This document shows positions 10,124-19,292 of a DNA stretch of 64,000 nt, piece by piece. The DNA comes from Deltaproteobacteria bacterium (GTDB lineage: Bacteria > Myxococcota > Kuafuiibacteriia > Kuafuiibacteriales > Kuafuiibacteriaceae): contig JADJPE010000005.1 of the NCBI GenBank assembly GCA_016713425.1, forward strand, positions 6,422,501 through 6,486,500, given 5' to 3'. A program made the translations under genes and the position numbers. Numbering within the stretch: position 1 is the first letter of the stretch; each line of letters starts with the position of its first letter. Under the pieces are notes generated by a model, which was not told where the DNA came from, did no database searches, and was given only the letters and a program-made list of their open reading frames with translations.

Positions 10124-12292
10124 TCAGCGTTCGCGGGTGAAATCGATCGCGAGCGTCGTGCCGATCCATTTCAGCTTCCAGTCCGCCGTTTCGCGGAGCT
10201 GGATGACGATGCGCGTGTCGTCCTCGCCCGGGATGGCCTGGATCCGTTTCACGGGGCTGTCAAAATACGTCGTGTCGAGGGGCCGGGTGTTGTTCTTGAC
10301 GTTAACGCGGGTCGAGAGGAGCTCCACCACAAGTCGTCCATCCACCGGCCCTTCGGTTCGATGGCGCGGGCGCTCGTCAAAGCGCGCGAAGACGCGCGAA
10401 ACGCCACCCATCTGCTGAAATCCAATGTATGTGAGCAAACGAGGCGTCGTCGAGCGGGGTGGAGCCTGCACCGCAGCCTCCGCCGACGCCTTCGCCGGAG
10501 CCTGCGGAACGAAGGCGGCCAAGGTCTTCCGCCCGCCCGAGCTTCCTGCCGGAACTCGGACGGTGGCAGGCTCCTCGGCGGCGGGCCTGACCTTCACCGT
10601 CGTCGCCACGACGGGCGCAGGCCGTCCCACCGGAGCGACGTCCGACCGCGCGACGACGACCGCCTTCACCGGCTCGGGCTTCGCCACCACCAACGCCGGC
10701 TCAACCGCCTTCACCGGCTCGGGCTTCGCCACCACCAACGCCGGCTCAACCGCCTTCACCGGCTCGGGCTTCGCCACCACCAACGCCGGCTCAACCGCCT
10801 TCACTGGCTCAGGCTTCGCCACCACCAACGGCTTCCGAGCCGCCTTCACCGGCTCAGGCTTCGCCACCACCAACGCCGGCTCAACCGCCTTCACTGGCTC
10901 AGGCTTCGCCACCACCAACGGCTTCCGAGCCGCCTTCACCGGCTCAGGCTTCGCCACCACCAACGCCGGCTCAACCGCCTTCACTGGCTCAGGCTTCGCC
11001 ACCACCAACGGCTTCCGAGCCACCTTCACCGGCTCAGGCTTCGCCACCACCAACGCCGGCTCAACCGCCTTCACTGGCTCAGGCTTCGCCACCACCAACG
11101 GCTTCCGAGCCGCCTTCACCGGCTCAGGCTTCGCCACCACCAACGCCGGCTCAACCGCCTTCACCGGCTCAGGCTTCGCCACCACCAACGCCGGCTCAAC
11201 CGCCTTCACCGGCTCAGGCTTCGCCACCACCAGCGCCGGCTCAGCCGCCTTCACCGGCTCAGGCTTCGCCGCCACCAACGCCGGCTCAACAGCCTTCACC
11301 GGCTCAGGCTTCGCCACCACCAACGCCGGCTCAACCGCCTTCACGGGCTCAGGCTTCGCCACCACCAACGCCGGCTCAACAGCCTTCACTGGCTCAGGCT
11401 TCGCCGCCACCAACGCCGGCTGAACCGCCTTCACTGGCTCAGGCTTCGCCGCCACCAACGCCGGCTCAGCCGCCTTCACCGGCTCAGGCTTCGCCGCCAC
11501 CAACGCCGGCTCAGCCGCATTCACCGGCTCAGGCTTCGCCGCCACCAACGCCGGCTCAGCCGCCTTCACCGGCTCAGGCGGCGGCTTCTTGACTGGCGAC
11601 GGGCGTGCGGGGCGCATGAAAGCGGCAGGCAGTGACGGCGGAACGGGCGTCGGCGCAACCTCGACCGGTGGTGGGAGCGGTCGCTCCGGCAATCGGGGCA
11701 CAGCACGCGGGATCCTCGCTTCCGGCTCGGTGAGCGGCCCCCTCGGGTCCACCATGGCGAGCACCGGGGCCGGGGAACGGGTCGAGCGGTCCCCGCCCGC
11801 AAGCGCTTTAGAGACCGGCGACGGTGCGCGCTCCACGACCGTTCCCGAGGGCACGTCGAAACGAATTCGCACCTCAGAACCACGCGCGATGACATGGTAG
11901 GGCGTTTCTTGGGTCAGCTCGATGACCACTCGACTCACGGTTTCCGCCTCGGAGTCGAGCTGCCCAGCCGTGATTCGTCGGATGGGCCCCCGTATGAAGG
12001 CCATCGGCTCGACGGTGTCAGCGACGCGGCTCCCCGCCCAATCGATCACCACCCGCGAAGGGTTCGTCATCGCAAACGACGAGAAATCGGCGGCTCGACT
12101 CCCGATCAGTGAGACGACGATGGTCTTTTGTTTCGTAGCGACTCGAAGTGCCCTCAGCGTAGAAACAGCCTCTTCTCGCGCTCCGGCCGCCCAAGCGTCT
12201 CGACCGACGAGCGAGCCGGGCCGTGTCAAAGCACCGACGACGAAGAGCACCGCGAAACCCCACCGGATGGAGCGCATAGGGTACGGTAGCAT
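10124..12292 (-). CDS. AMIN-domain envelope protein with twenty 15-residue repeats
   Basis: A signal peptide (IRWGFAVLFVVGAL) is followed by an AMIN-type beta domain at about residues 45-150 (KTIVVSLIGSRAADF, SRVVIDWAGS, SRVVIELTQETPY). A Pro-rich stretch comes next, then twenty repeats of the type PVKAVEPALVVAKPE, and a second AMIN-like domain forms the C-terminus (RLVVELLSTRVNVKN, RIVIQLRETADWKLK). AMIN domains bind peptidoglycan or localise envelope proteins such as AmiC and PilQ; no amidase or secretin domain is present here. The Lys/Pro/Glu repeats resemble a TonB-like periplasm-spanning arm. It lies between folC and lptD on the same strand, which fits an envelope role. Starts at 12292 or 12277 (both ATG) are possible. 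Confidence 0.82.
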   Translation of the reverse strand: MLPYPMRSIRWGFAVLFVVGALTRPGSLVGRDAWAAGAREEAVSTLRALRVATKQKTIVVSLIGSRAADFSSFAMTNPSRVVIDWAGSRVADTVEPMAFIRGPIRRITAGQLDSEAETVSRVVIELTQETPYHVIARGSEVRIRFDVPSGTVVERAPSPVSKALAGGDRSTRSPAPVLAMVDPRGPLTEPEARIPRAVPRLPERPLPPPVEVAPTPVPPSLPAAFMRPARPSPVKKPPPEPVKAAEPALVAAKPEPVNAAEPALVAAKPEPVKAAEPALVAAKPEPVKAVQPALVAAKPEPVKAVEPALVVAKPEPVKAVEPALVVAKPEPVKAVEPALVAAKPEPVKAAEPALVVAKPEPVKAVEPALVVAKPEPVKAVEPALVVAKPEPVKAARKPLVVAKPEPVKAVEPALVVAKPEPVKVARKPLVVAKPEPVKAVEPALVVAKPEPVKAARKPLVVAKPEPVKAVEPALVVAKPEPVKAARKPLVVAKPEPVKAVEPALVVAKPEPVKAVEPALVVAKPEPVKAVEPALVVAKPEPVKAVVVARSDVAPVGRPAPVVATTVKVRPAAEEPATVRVPAGSSGGRKTLAAFVPQAPAKASAEAAVQAPPRSTTPRLLTYIGFQQMGGVSRVFARFDERPRHRTEGPVDGRLVVELLSTRVNVKNNTRPLDTTYFDSPVKRIQAIPGEDDTRIVIQLRETADWKLKWIGTTLAIDFTRER
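10656..11577 (-). repeat. 45-bp tandem array (about 20 copies) coding P-V-K-x-x-x-P-A-L repeats
   Basis: About twenty near-identical 45-bp units encode 15 residues each. In the centre (about 10800-11150) units with EPAL and RKPL alternate, giving a 90-bp higher-order repeat. The array is in frame throughout. Confidence 0.93.
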
Positions 12293-12338
12293 TCGCAAAA
12301 AACAGCCTGCAAGTCAGGGGCACACACCTGGAGCGTAA

Positions 12339-12437
12339 ATCGCAAAGAGATCGCAAAGAGATCGCGTATTGACCGCGCATTGACCACGCATTGACCACGC
12401 ATTGACCACGTATCGACCGCGTATTGACCGCGGATGG
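12339..12437. repeat. 11-bp tandem array between folC and the AMIN gene
   Basis: Nine consecutive 11-bp units run from atcgcaaagag (twice) through atcgcgtattg to accacgcattg, ending with accgcggatgg. The period is exactly 11 bp although the unit sequence changes along the array. It fills most of the gap between the folC stop and the AMIN gene start. Confidence 0.9.
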
Positions 12438-12455
12438 ATTGCAAATCGGGGCGAT

Positions 12456-13970
12456 TCAGGTGCGAAGAAGAGCCCGGAGCGCCCCAACCAGATAGAGAGA
12501 CCCCGCCGCGACGACCCACCCCTGGTCAGCGAAGGCGGATTCGGACGCCGCGGATAGGGCCTGCTTCAGGTCCCCACCCAGCTCGATGCGATCTCGAAAA
12601 CCTGGCTCGGCGAGCGCCAAGACTTCACTCGGATCTGCGCATCGCGCGGTGCCAATCGACACGACCGTAAAACGAGCCGCCAGCGGAAGAAGATGCGCCA
12701 ACATGCCCGCGATGTCCTTGTCCCGCATAACGGCAAAGACGAAATGGAGGGGTCCCGCGAACCGTGCTCGGTCCGCCCGCAAGGCGGCCGCCAACGCCTC
12801 GGCCCCCTGCGCATTGTGTGCGCCGTCGAGAAGGATAGGCGCGCGCCAGAGCCCCGTTGGCATGACGACCTCCATCCGCCCCGGCCACGACGCACGTCGA
12901 AGCCCCTCTCGAATCGCGTCGTCGCTTACCGCAGGGTCGATCAGAACCGCCGCCTGGGCGGCCAGCAACGCGTTTCGCTGCTGGTGCGGCCCGAGAAGCG
13001 ACAGTCGGATCCCTTCCACGATCCGCTGCTCACGCCTCAGGGCGCGTGCGTCGCGCCGGACGCCCTCACGCTCAACCTGCCGGATACGCGCGCCCTGCCC
13101 GCCACTCGCGGCCTGCGTGACAACCCCGCCCTGCGTGACAACCCCGCCCTGCGTGACAACCCCGCCCTGCGTGACAACCTCGCCCGGCCCGGCGGTCCCA
13201 ACGCTGAGTCGAAACCGGTATACGCCGGGCGCGGTCGTCTCGCAGGTCATCGCGGAGCCGATGCGGTGGACCTCCACGCCGAGCGCCTTCGCGCGACGAT
13301 CGACGACATTCATCGCCGCTGGCGGCCCATCGGCACAGACGAGCGGGCGACCTGGACGCATGACTTCGCCCTCCTCGCGCGCGATCGCTTCGATCGTCGC
13401 GCCGAGATAATCCGTGTGCTCGAGTGAAAGATCGGTGAGCACCGCGACGTCTGCCGGAACGAGCCTGGTGGCATCGAGACGTGCCCCGAGCCCAGCTTCG
13501 ATCACATCCAGCTCCGATCCACCTGCCGAAAGACAGACGAGCCCGGCGGCCGTCATCACCTCGAAGAATGTGAGGTCACTGAACTCAGGCGCAACCGCCT
13601 CGACCCGCTGAATCGCGGCCATCAAGTCGGCTCGGCTGACCGGCCGAGCGACGGCGTCCTCCACGATCTGGACACGTTCGGTCAAAGAAACGAGGTGAGG
13701 CGAAGTGTAGAGTCCCACGCGCTTCCGCCCGAAGGCGCCGAGAATCGACGAAAGGAAAGCGCACACCGACCCCTTCCCATTCGACCCGGCCACATGAACG
13801 ACGGGGCGCCCGATCTCGGGGTGCCCGAGGTCAACCAAGGCTTGCGCGATTCGCCCGAGCCCAAGATGAGTTCCACTCCGCGAGAGGGCGTACAGACGGG
13901 CGATCAGCGCGGCATAGGCCTCGTCGGCGTCAGTGGGTACGTGGCCGGGACCATCGAGCACACCTGGCAT
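12456..13970 (-). CDS. folC: Bifunctional dihydrofolate synthase / folylpolyglutamate synthase
   Basis: This Mur-ligase family enzyme adds glutamate to dihydropteroate and folates. The P-loop HVAGSNGKGSVC is near residue 60, FSDLTFFEVMTAAGL near 135, and VLTDLSLEHTDYLG near 185. LSLLGPHQQRNALLA and LLDGAHNAQGAEAL mark the C-terminal half. I chose the ATG at 13970 because GGAG lies 7 bases before it and it begins 20 bases after the accD stop; an upstream start at 14030 would overlap accD. accD-folC adjacency is common in proteobacteria. Four 6-residue repeats (VVTQGG) are inserted just before the LLGPHQ block, making the protein longer than usual. Confidence 0.92.
   Translation of the reverse strand: MPGVLDGPGHVPTDADEAYAALIARLYALSRSGTHLGLGRIAQALVDLGHPEIGRPVVHVAGSNGKGSVCAFLSSILGAFGRKRVGLYTSPHLVSLTERVQIVEDAVARPVSRADLMAAIQRVEAVAPEFSDLTFFEVMTAAGLVCLSAGGSELDVIEAGLGARLDATRLVPADVAVLTDLSLEHTDYLGATIEAIAREEGEVMRPGRPLVCADGPPAAMNVVDRRAKALGVEVHRIGSAMTCETTAPGVYRFRLSVGTAGPGEVVTQGGVVTQGGVVTQGGVVTQAASGGQGARIRQVEREGVRRDARALRREQRIVEGIRLSLLGPHQQRNALLAAQAAVLIDPAVSDDAIREGLRRASWPGRMEVVMPTGLWRAPILLDGAHNAQGAEALAAALRADRARFAGPLHFVFAVMRDKDIAGMLAHLLPLAARFTVVSIGTARCADPSEVLALAEPGFRDRIELGGDLKQALSAASESAFADQGWVVAAGSLYLVGALRALLRT
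13113..13184 (-). repeat. 18-bp repeats (VVTQGG) inside folC
   Basis: Four copies of ctgcgtgacaaccccgcc lie in frame; three are identical and the last differs by one base. They encode Gly-Gly-Val-Val-Thr-Gln repeats in the central part of FolC. Confidence 0.93.
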
Positions 13971-13989
13971 CGCGGCTCCGCTTCGTGCG

Positions 13990-14853
13990 CTACCCAAGAC
14001 CCATGCTTTGCTCAGGCGCGAGCATCGCAACGATCTGGGCCACGCGATCGCGCAGGTCGCGTCGATGCACGATCATGTCGATCACGCCATGCTCGAGCAA
14101 GTACTCCGAGCGTTGAAAGCCCTCCGGCAGCTTCTGCCGAATCGTCTGCTCGATGACGCGAGGACCGGCAAAGCCGACGAGCGCGCCCGGTTCGGCGATG
14201 ATGATGTCCCCCAGGAGCGCGAAGCTTGCGGCGACCCCACCCGTGGTCGGATCCGTCAAGACGGACACGTACGGGCGACCGACTTCTCGAAAGCGCGCGA
14301 TGGCGGCCGAGGTCTTGGCCATCTGCATGAGCGATACGATGCCCTCTTGCATGCGCGCCCCGCCGGAGGCGGAAAAGAGGATCACGGGCGAGGCGCGCCG
14401 AGATCCGAGCTCGAACGCACGTGTCACCTTCTCGCCGACGACGCTTCCCATCGAACCGCCAAGAAACTTGAACTCAAAGGCACCAGCCACGACCGGTGTC
14501 CCATGAAGGCGTCCTTCGGCCAGGATGAAGGCCTCATTCTCGCCCGCAGATTTCTCAGCCGCCTTGAGACGATCGACGTACTTTTTCTGGTCCTTGAAAC
14601 CGAGCGGATCAGGCGCCGCGAGATCCCCCGCATGCTCGACCATACTGTCGACATCGAGAAAACGTCCCAGGCGAGCACGCGCCCCCATCCTGAAGTGACG
14701 GCCGCAGCTCGGACACGTTTCGAGCGCGATCGCGATCTCCTCGGCCAGCGCTGTCGTGCCGCACGCATCACAAAGACGCCAAACACCGCTCGGCACCGAC
14801 ACTTTGCCTTGGGCCTTGACCTTGGGCGCTTCCCGTCGCTTGAACCACGCCAT
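13990..14853 (-). CDS. accD: Acetyl-CoA carboxylase carboxyltransferase subunit beta
   Basis: This 287-residue subunit transfers the carboxyl group from biotin to acetyl-CoA in fatty-acid synthesis. The N-terminal zinc ribbon is visible (LCDACG near residue 28, CPSCGRHFR near 47). The crotonase-like core has FKFLGGSMGSVVGEKVTRAFE near 128 and the oxyanion-hole region SASGGARMQEGIVSLMQMAK near 155. Length and N-terminal W-F-K-R start are typical. It is followed by folC, as in many bacteria, and preceded by the cyclase gene with a 65-base gap. accA is not in the window. Confidence 0.95.
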   Translation of the reverse strand: MAWFKRREAPKVKAQGKVSVPSGVWRLCDACGTTALAEEIAIALETCPSCGRHFRMGARARLGRFLDVDSMVEHAGDLAAPDPLGFKDQKKYVDRLKAAEKSAGENEAFILAEGRLHGTPVVAGAFEFKFLGGSMGSVVGEKVTRAFELGSRRASPVILFSASGGARMQEGIVSLMQMAKTSAAIARFREVGRPYVSVLTDPTTGGVAASFALLGDIIIAEPGALVGFAGPRVIEQTIRQKLPEGFQRSEYLLEHGVIDMIVHRRDLRDRVAQIVAMLAPEQSMGLG

Positions 14854-14918
14854 GTAGCGACACCGAATGCTTCAGCCGACCACGCCCGTCAACCCCATCC
14901 GATTCCGACCCGAGCGAC

Positions 14919-17396
14919 TCACTTCGTCGTGGCCTCGTAAACACCCGCCCAATCGGGTGGTGGCGGGGAAGCTTTGTACGCGGCACACCAGCCCAAATAG
15001 AGGCTCGAGGCTCGATCCTCCCGGTCGCCGGCCATGCCCCTGGCTGCTTCAAACGCAGCCGCGGCGTCATCCCAAGCCCGCGACCGGAAAAGCTCGATGC
15101 CCCGATGGAACATCTCGACCCAAGGCTTGAGGGCCGCGCTCGACGCCTGTGGCCCGAGAAGTTCATAGACCAACACCGGTTCGACGCGCCCCTTTACCCG
15201 AATCGCCCCCAATTGCCGGCACAGGTAGCGGTCATGGATGCGTTGGTGCGTCTCCTCGGAGATCAAGATGCCAACTCCGTAGAGTTTCGTTTGGCCCTCG
15301 AGCCGCGCGCCCAGGTTCACGCGATCGCCGAGGGCCGTGTACGAGAAATGCGCATCGGAGCCCATGTTTCCGATCGTCATCGGCCCCGTCGATAGACCGA
15401 TCCCGATGTCGATCCGAGGTAGTCCGTCGCGCTCGAGATCCACGTTGAGACGCGCGACCGTCTCCTGCATCTCGAGCGAAGCCTGGCAGGCCAGCGCCGC
15501 GTGGTCAGGGTTCGGGATCGGCGCGCCCCAGAACGCCATCACCGCGTCGCCGATGTACTTGTCGAGTGTCCCTTGGTGGGCAAGGACGATGTCGGTCATC
15601 GGGGTCATGTAGCGATTGAGGAGGGCGCCGAGCTCTTCGGGAGAAAGCGACTCCGAGATCGTCGTGAAGCCACGGATATCGGAGAACAACACGGTCGCGT
15701 CATAGCGCCGTCCGCCCAGTCGCAAGTACTCTTGCGGATCGGAGAGAACCTGTTCGAGGACCGCCCGCGAAAGATACTGACCGAACGCGTGACGCGTCTT
15801 CCTTCGCTCGCGCTGCTCGCTGACGAAGCGCAAGAGCGCAGCCGCCAACGACGTCACGAAGACCTGCGCCACCGGAAACACAGCAAACACGACGATGCCG
15901 TTTCGGAAGAACACGAGTTGGTCGACGGCGACCCAGCCAACCGCGAGGATGATGGTCGACGCAACCAAGGCGAAGATGTTGGCGCGCGACATCACGAGGC
16001 CCGAAACCAAGCCGATCAGCAGAATGAGCAGCGCCTCGACCACGATGATGTACTGGGGCCGCTCGAGCTGACGCCCGTCCAGAAGGTTCTGCGCGAGCGT
16101 GGCATGGATGTATACACCCGGCACCGAGTCTTCGAGCGGTGTCACACGTTGATCGAAGGTGCCAAGGGCCGTCGGTGCGACGAAGATCGCGCGTCCCGCG
16201 ATGTCTTCTCGCGTCACCTTCTTCTCCAATATGTCGACCACCGAGAATACAGGCATGGGTCCGCCATAAAATCGCCCGTACCAGTCGATGAGCGTCGAGG
16301 CCTGAACGCCGAGAGAGAAAAGGTTTGTCCCGAGGCGCAGACTTTCGGGTACGTGACCGGAGGCGTGTCCCAGGATCTCCGGCATCTCATCGAGTACGAC
16401 GCGCGACGCTTCGAGGCTCAGCGTGGGGATGAGGACCCCGGAATCCTTGATCGTCGCCACGAGCGGCATTCGCCGAAAGGTGCCGTCTTCGTCCGGAAGG
16501 GCGTTGATCGTCCCGAACCCACCGGCGGCATGCGCAAAAGGTGCGTAAGGCAGAACGAGGCCGAAAAAGTTCCGATACGGACCCAGTCGGAAGCTCTTCT
16601 TGCCGGAAAGGATTTCCTCCTGATGACCCGAACGGGACACCGCGACGAACTGAGAAATCGTGGAGGTCGCGATCTGGTGAATCGACGCGCGGGCATCCTC
16701 GAGCGAGAGGTCGAGGAGATTGGCCTCCGGCTCCGAAAGCGCCAGTATTCCGAGCACGGACCTGCCCGACGCCTGAAGCGCCTTGGTAAAGAGCGCATCC
16801 GGATCGTCCTCGGCCGCGCATCGGTCCATGGCCTCCTTGAAGCGCCGGATCGACGTCCGAACGGGTCCGACGCTCTCCGCCGTCTCTCTGAGAATCGCCC
16901 CCTCGCGTCGCCATCGAGCGTAACGCTCGAGACGGCTCGCGCTTCGCCCCAGCGTGCGCTGAGCGCCTTCAATGATCTCGGGGCCGAGAAGGATTCCGCT
17001 CTTCTCGGCTTCGGAACGACACCGCCCAAGCATCGCCGGCGTCGCGTTCATCGAGGCCTTTTCGTGCGTCAAGTCGAAGGCGATGGCCCCCGCATCGAGC
17101 GCCGTGAGCGCATCGACGAGCGAAGCGTGCAGCGATCGGCTCCACGGCTGAGGACCATAACGGTCGATCGCTTTTTCGTCGAACGCTGCGATCGCGACCC
17201 GCCAACGGTCGGGTGGCTTCGCGCCTCTCGTCTCGAGCTTCAAGTCGAGCGCCATGAGCTCCAGGCGTTGATGAAACAATCGAGGCTCGCCGTTGGCCAC
17301 GCGGATCTCGGCCCAAGCATGGAAAGCCAAGAAGCCACCAGCGATCAACATCGTCGCGCGGAGACCGCTTCCGACGAAGAAGTCGACGATCTTCAC
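14919..17396 (-). CDS. CHASE2-domain adenylate cyclase
   Basis: This 825-residue membrane receptor should make cAMP in response to an extracytoplasmic signal. An N-terminal membrane segment is followed by a periplasmic CHASE2 domain (about 40-400), three membrane segments (about 415-520) and a class III cyclase domain (about 560-740). VLFSDIRGFTT and DKYIGDAVMAFWG hold the two metal-binding Asp. Lys in DKYIGD and Thr in YTALGDRVNLGARLE fit ATP rather than GTP, and the VNLGARLE Asn and Arg are the transition-state residues. A short TPR-like helical tail ends the protein. The start appears to be GTG. It lies between the glycosyltransferase and accD genes on the same strand. Confidence 0.9.
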   Translation of the reverse strand: MKIVDFFVGSGLRATMLIAGGFLAFHAWAEIRVANGEPRLFHQRLELMALDLKLETRGAKPPDRWRVAIAAFDEKAIDRYGPQPWSRSLHASLVDALTALDAGAIAFDLTHEKASMNATPAMLGRCRSEAEKSGILLGPEIIEGAQRTLGRSASRLERYARWRREGAILRETAESVGPVRTSIRRFKEAMDRCAAEDDPDALFTKALQASGRSVLGILALSEPEANLLDLSLEDARASIHQIATSTISQFVAVSRSGHQEEILSGKKSFRLGPYRNFFGLVLPYAPFAHAAGGFGTINALPDEDGTFRRMPLVATIKDSGVLIPTLSLEASRVVLDEMPEILGHASGHVPESLRLGTNLFSLGVQASTLIDWYGRFYGGPMPVFSVVDILEKKVTREDIAGRAIFVAPTALGTFDQRVTPLEDSVPGVYIHATLAQNLLDGRQLERPQYIIVVEALLILLIGLVSGLVMSRANIFALVASTIILAVGWVAVDQLVFFRNGIVVFAVFPVAQVFVTSLAAALLRFVSEQRERRKTRHAFGQYLSRAVLEQVLSDPQEYLRLGGRRYDATVLFSDIRGFTTISESLSPEELGALLNRYMTPMTDIVLAHQGTLDKYIGDAVMAFWGAPIPNPDHAALACQASLEMQETVARLNVDLERDGLPRIDIGIGLSTGPMTIGNMGSDAHFSYTALGDRVNLGARLEGQTKLYGVGILISEETHQRIHDRYLCRQLGAIRVKGRVEPVLVYELLGPQASSAALKPWVEMFHRGIELFRSRAWDDAAAAFEAARGMAGDREDRASSLYLGWCAAYKASPPPPDWAGVYEATTK

Positions 17397-17475
17397 TCGG
17401 CTTGTTTCGCACGTTCCCAGACTTCTTGAAATGTCTTCTCGGAAGGTCCTCTTGGAATGTCCGAGGTCTGATGCT

Positions 17476-18216
17476 TCATGTCGATCGATATCGAAAGATC
17501 GTCCAAAGGATCTTCACGCCCGCGCCCACGACGCCGCGTACCGTGCCCGCAACCTTGGACTGCCCGCCGACGCGACAGCGATTGCGCACATCGACCTCGG
17601 TCGCTGGGACACCCAGCTTGACCGCCTTGAGCTGCATCTCGACTGTCCAGCCGTAGTTGAGGTCTTTCATGCCGAGTGCGGTCAGCGCATCCCAGCGGAT
17701 CGCGCGAAACGGCCCGAGATCGCTGTACTGGGCTCCGTAGAGATGGCGCATGAGACGCGCCGCAAGGACGTTCCCAAACCGCTGCGGCAACGTCAGCGAG
17801 CCCGGCTCGGCCCGTCGATCGCGCGCGCCGATGACCATCGACGCCGCACCGCGCTCGATCGGCGCAAGGAGCGTCCCCAGGTCGTCGGGAACGTTGGCGC
17901 CATCGCCGTCCGCAAAGACGACGATCGTCGGCGGCCCGGGGGCACGATCGCGAAGATACGCCAGGCCCGCGAGACACGCCGCACCATAGCCGCGCTGTCG
18001 CTCCGTCACGATCGTTGCGCCCGCGTCTTCCGCCACCCGGGAGGTGGCGTCGGTACTGCCGTTGTCGACGACGATGACCTCATCCAACCAGCGGACGCCC
18101 GGCCGTCGCTCGGCCGCGACAAACCCGGCGACGACACCGCCGATGGATTCAGCCTCGTTGAGCGCCGGAATGATGAGGGCCGCCGACAACGACCCGGGCG
18201 AGGGCTCGCACGTCAT
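17476..18216 (-). CDS. Family 2 glycosyltransferase (DPM/DPG synthase type)
   Basis: This 246-residue GT-A enzyme probably transfers a sugar from a nucleotide sugar to a lipid phosphate. The N-terminus ALIIPALNEAESI, the nucleotide-binding VIVVDNGSTDAT, QRGYGAACLAGLAY and the metal motif region VVFADGDGANVPDDL are typical, as is SDLGPFRAIRWDAL further on. There is no membrane domain, so it acts at the cytoplasmic face. Its ATG overlaps the stop of the ParA-like gene by one base, implying translational coupling. Confidence 0.88.
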   Translation of the reverse strand: MTCEPSPGSLSAALIIPALNEAESIGGVVAGFVAAERRPGVRWLDEVIVVDNGSTDATSRVAEDAGATIVTERQRGYGAACLAGLAYLRDRAPGPPTIVVFADGDGANVPDDLGTLLAPIERGAASMVIGARDRRAEPGSLTLPQRFGNVLAARLMRHLYGAQYSDLGPFRAIRWDALTALGMKDLNYGWTVEMQLKAVKLGVPATEVDVRNRCRVGGQSKVAGTVRGVVGAGVKILWTIFRYRST

Positions 18217-19292
18217 CAGGCCGCATCCTGGCTCGCGAGAGGCGCCGTCAAACGGGCGACGACCAGCAAGAAATCCTTCGCCGCCGTCGAGGTCCGCGCG
18301 TGCTCGAAGATCGTCTTTCGGTGGCGAGGCGCGTCAACGACCTTCCGGCTCGTTCGGATCGGCGGCAAGACGTGTCCGGGTGCGTAGTCTTCGAGCGCGC
18401 GGAGGGCCGCGACCGAGCTTTCGTTCCGCGGGTCGTAGAATGTCGGGAGCAATCGAAGCGCCAGCGAATGCCCGGTGGCACGGATCTCTCGGCTCAGCCC
18501 ACGCAGGGCGCGCTTACAGGCAGCGAGCGCGAGGTAGTCACAAGAAATCGGCATGAGCACCTCGGCAACAAGTCGACGAACGCAGGCATTCAGAAGACCG
18601 TCCGACGGCGGGCAATCGAAGATCACGACATCGTAGCGAGCTTTCGTCAGGAGCCCGTCGAGCGCCGACGCAAAACGCCGCTCGGGCGCAGCTCCGCTCG
18701 CGAGCTCCGCCTCGAGAGACGGCGCGAAAGGGTCGGTCGGCAACACGTGAAGATTTCTCCGCAAAGAAACGACGGCCTCATTCGAGCGGCCTTCGCCCCC
18801 GACGACGCGGTCGAAGAGCGTCAGCGTCGACGGCGGATGAAGATCGAAAGAGAGCGCGATGCCGCCCTGCGGATCGATGTCGATGAGCAGGACGCGCTGC
18901 CCTTGAAGCGCAAACCCCGCGGCAATGGAGACGGCCGCCGTCGTCTTGCCCGTACCGCCTTTGGCGCTTTGGACAGCGATCGAGCGCGGGCGCCCCCCGG
19001 TCATCGGCGGGCTGTGCAGCAAGAGCCCGCGACATGCTTCGGAACAAACATGGCGAGGCGTCCCGCGAACGGTCACCAACTGATAGGCATAGGTGGCGGA
19101 GAATCGCTGATCACAGACGGAGCAACGAAGATCGGCCGTATGGGCGTCGTAGCCTGGACGCAGCTCGGGTACTCGGCAGACGACCGAGCAGTACGATCGT
19201 GGGCCGTCGGGTGCGGTTTCGGTCTGGTAGACGAAACGAGGGACGAATCGAGTGCCACAAACACTACAGGTCGTCGGTTGGGCCACCATCAT
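18216..19292 (-). CDS. ParA/MinD-like ATPase with two N-terminal zinc fingers
   Basis: The first ~95 residues hold two similar Cys clusters: TCSVCGTRF with SYCSVVC, and RCSVCDQRF with VCSEACRG. They look like tandem treble-clef (FCS-like) fingers. The deviant Walker A motif SAKGGTGKTT is near residue 112, DIDPQGG follows near 138, and VVIFDCPPSDG near 215, as in ParA/Soj ATPases that position DNA or protein cargo. There is no ParB gene beside it, so a chromosome-partition role is unlikely. It overlaps the PEGA gene at its start and the glycosyltransferase at its end, so the three probably work together, perhaps in polar or envelope placement (inference). Confidence 0.85.
   Translation of the reverse strand: MMVAQPTTCSVCGTRFVPRFVYQTETAPDGPRSYCSVVCRVPELRPGYDAHTADLRCSVCDQRFSATYAYQLVTVRGTPRHVCSEACRGLLLHSPPMTGGRPRSIAVQSAKGGTGKTTAAVSIAAGFALQGQRVLLIDIDPQGGIALSFDLHPPSTLTLFDRVVGGEGRSNEAVVSLRRNLHVLPTDPFAPSLEAELASGAAPERRFASALDGLLTKARYDVVIFDCPPSDGLLNACVRRLVAEVLMPISCDYLALAACKRALRGLSREIRATGHSLALRLLPTFYDPRNESSVAALRALEDYAPGHVLPPIRTSRKVVDAPRHRKTIFEHARTSTAAKDFLLVVARLTAPLASQDAA

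Noticed and set aside
10055..11635. Long plus-strand open frames over the AMIN gene
   Set aside because: They read the 45-bp repeat array on the other strand and give Arg/Leu/His or Thr/Gly/Ser repeats with no domain; the minus-strand frame has a signal peptide and AMIN domains.
15501..17429. 642-codon plus-strand open frame over the cyclase gene
   Set aside because: Arg/His-rich with no motif; the minus strand encodes an intact CHASE2 cyclase. High GC at third positions leaves the antisense frame open.
18216..19292. Chromosome-partition parA
   Set aside because: The ATPase core fits, but no parB or parS-like site is next to it and the zinc fingers and neighbours point elsewhere.
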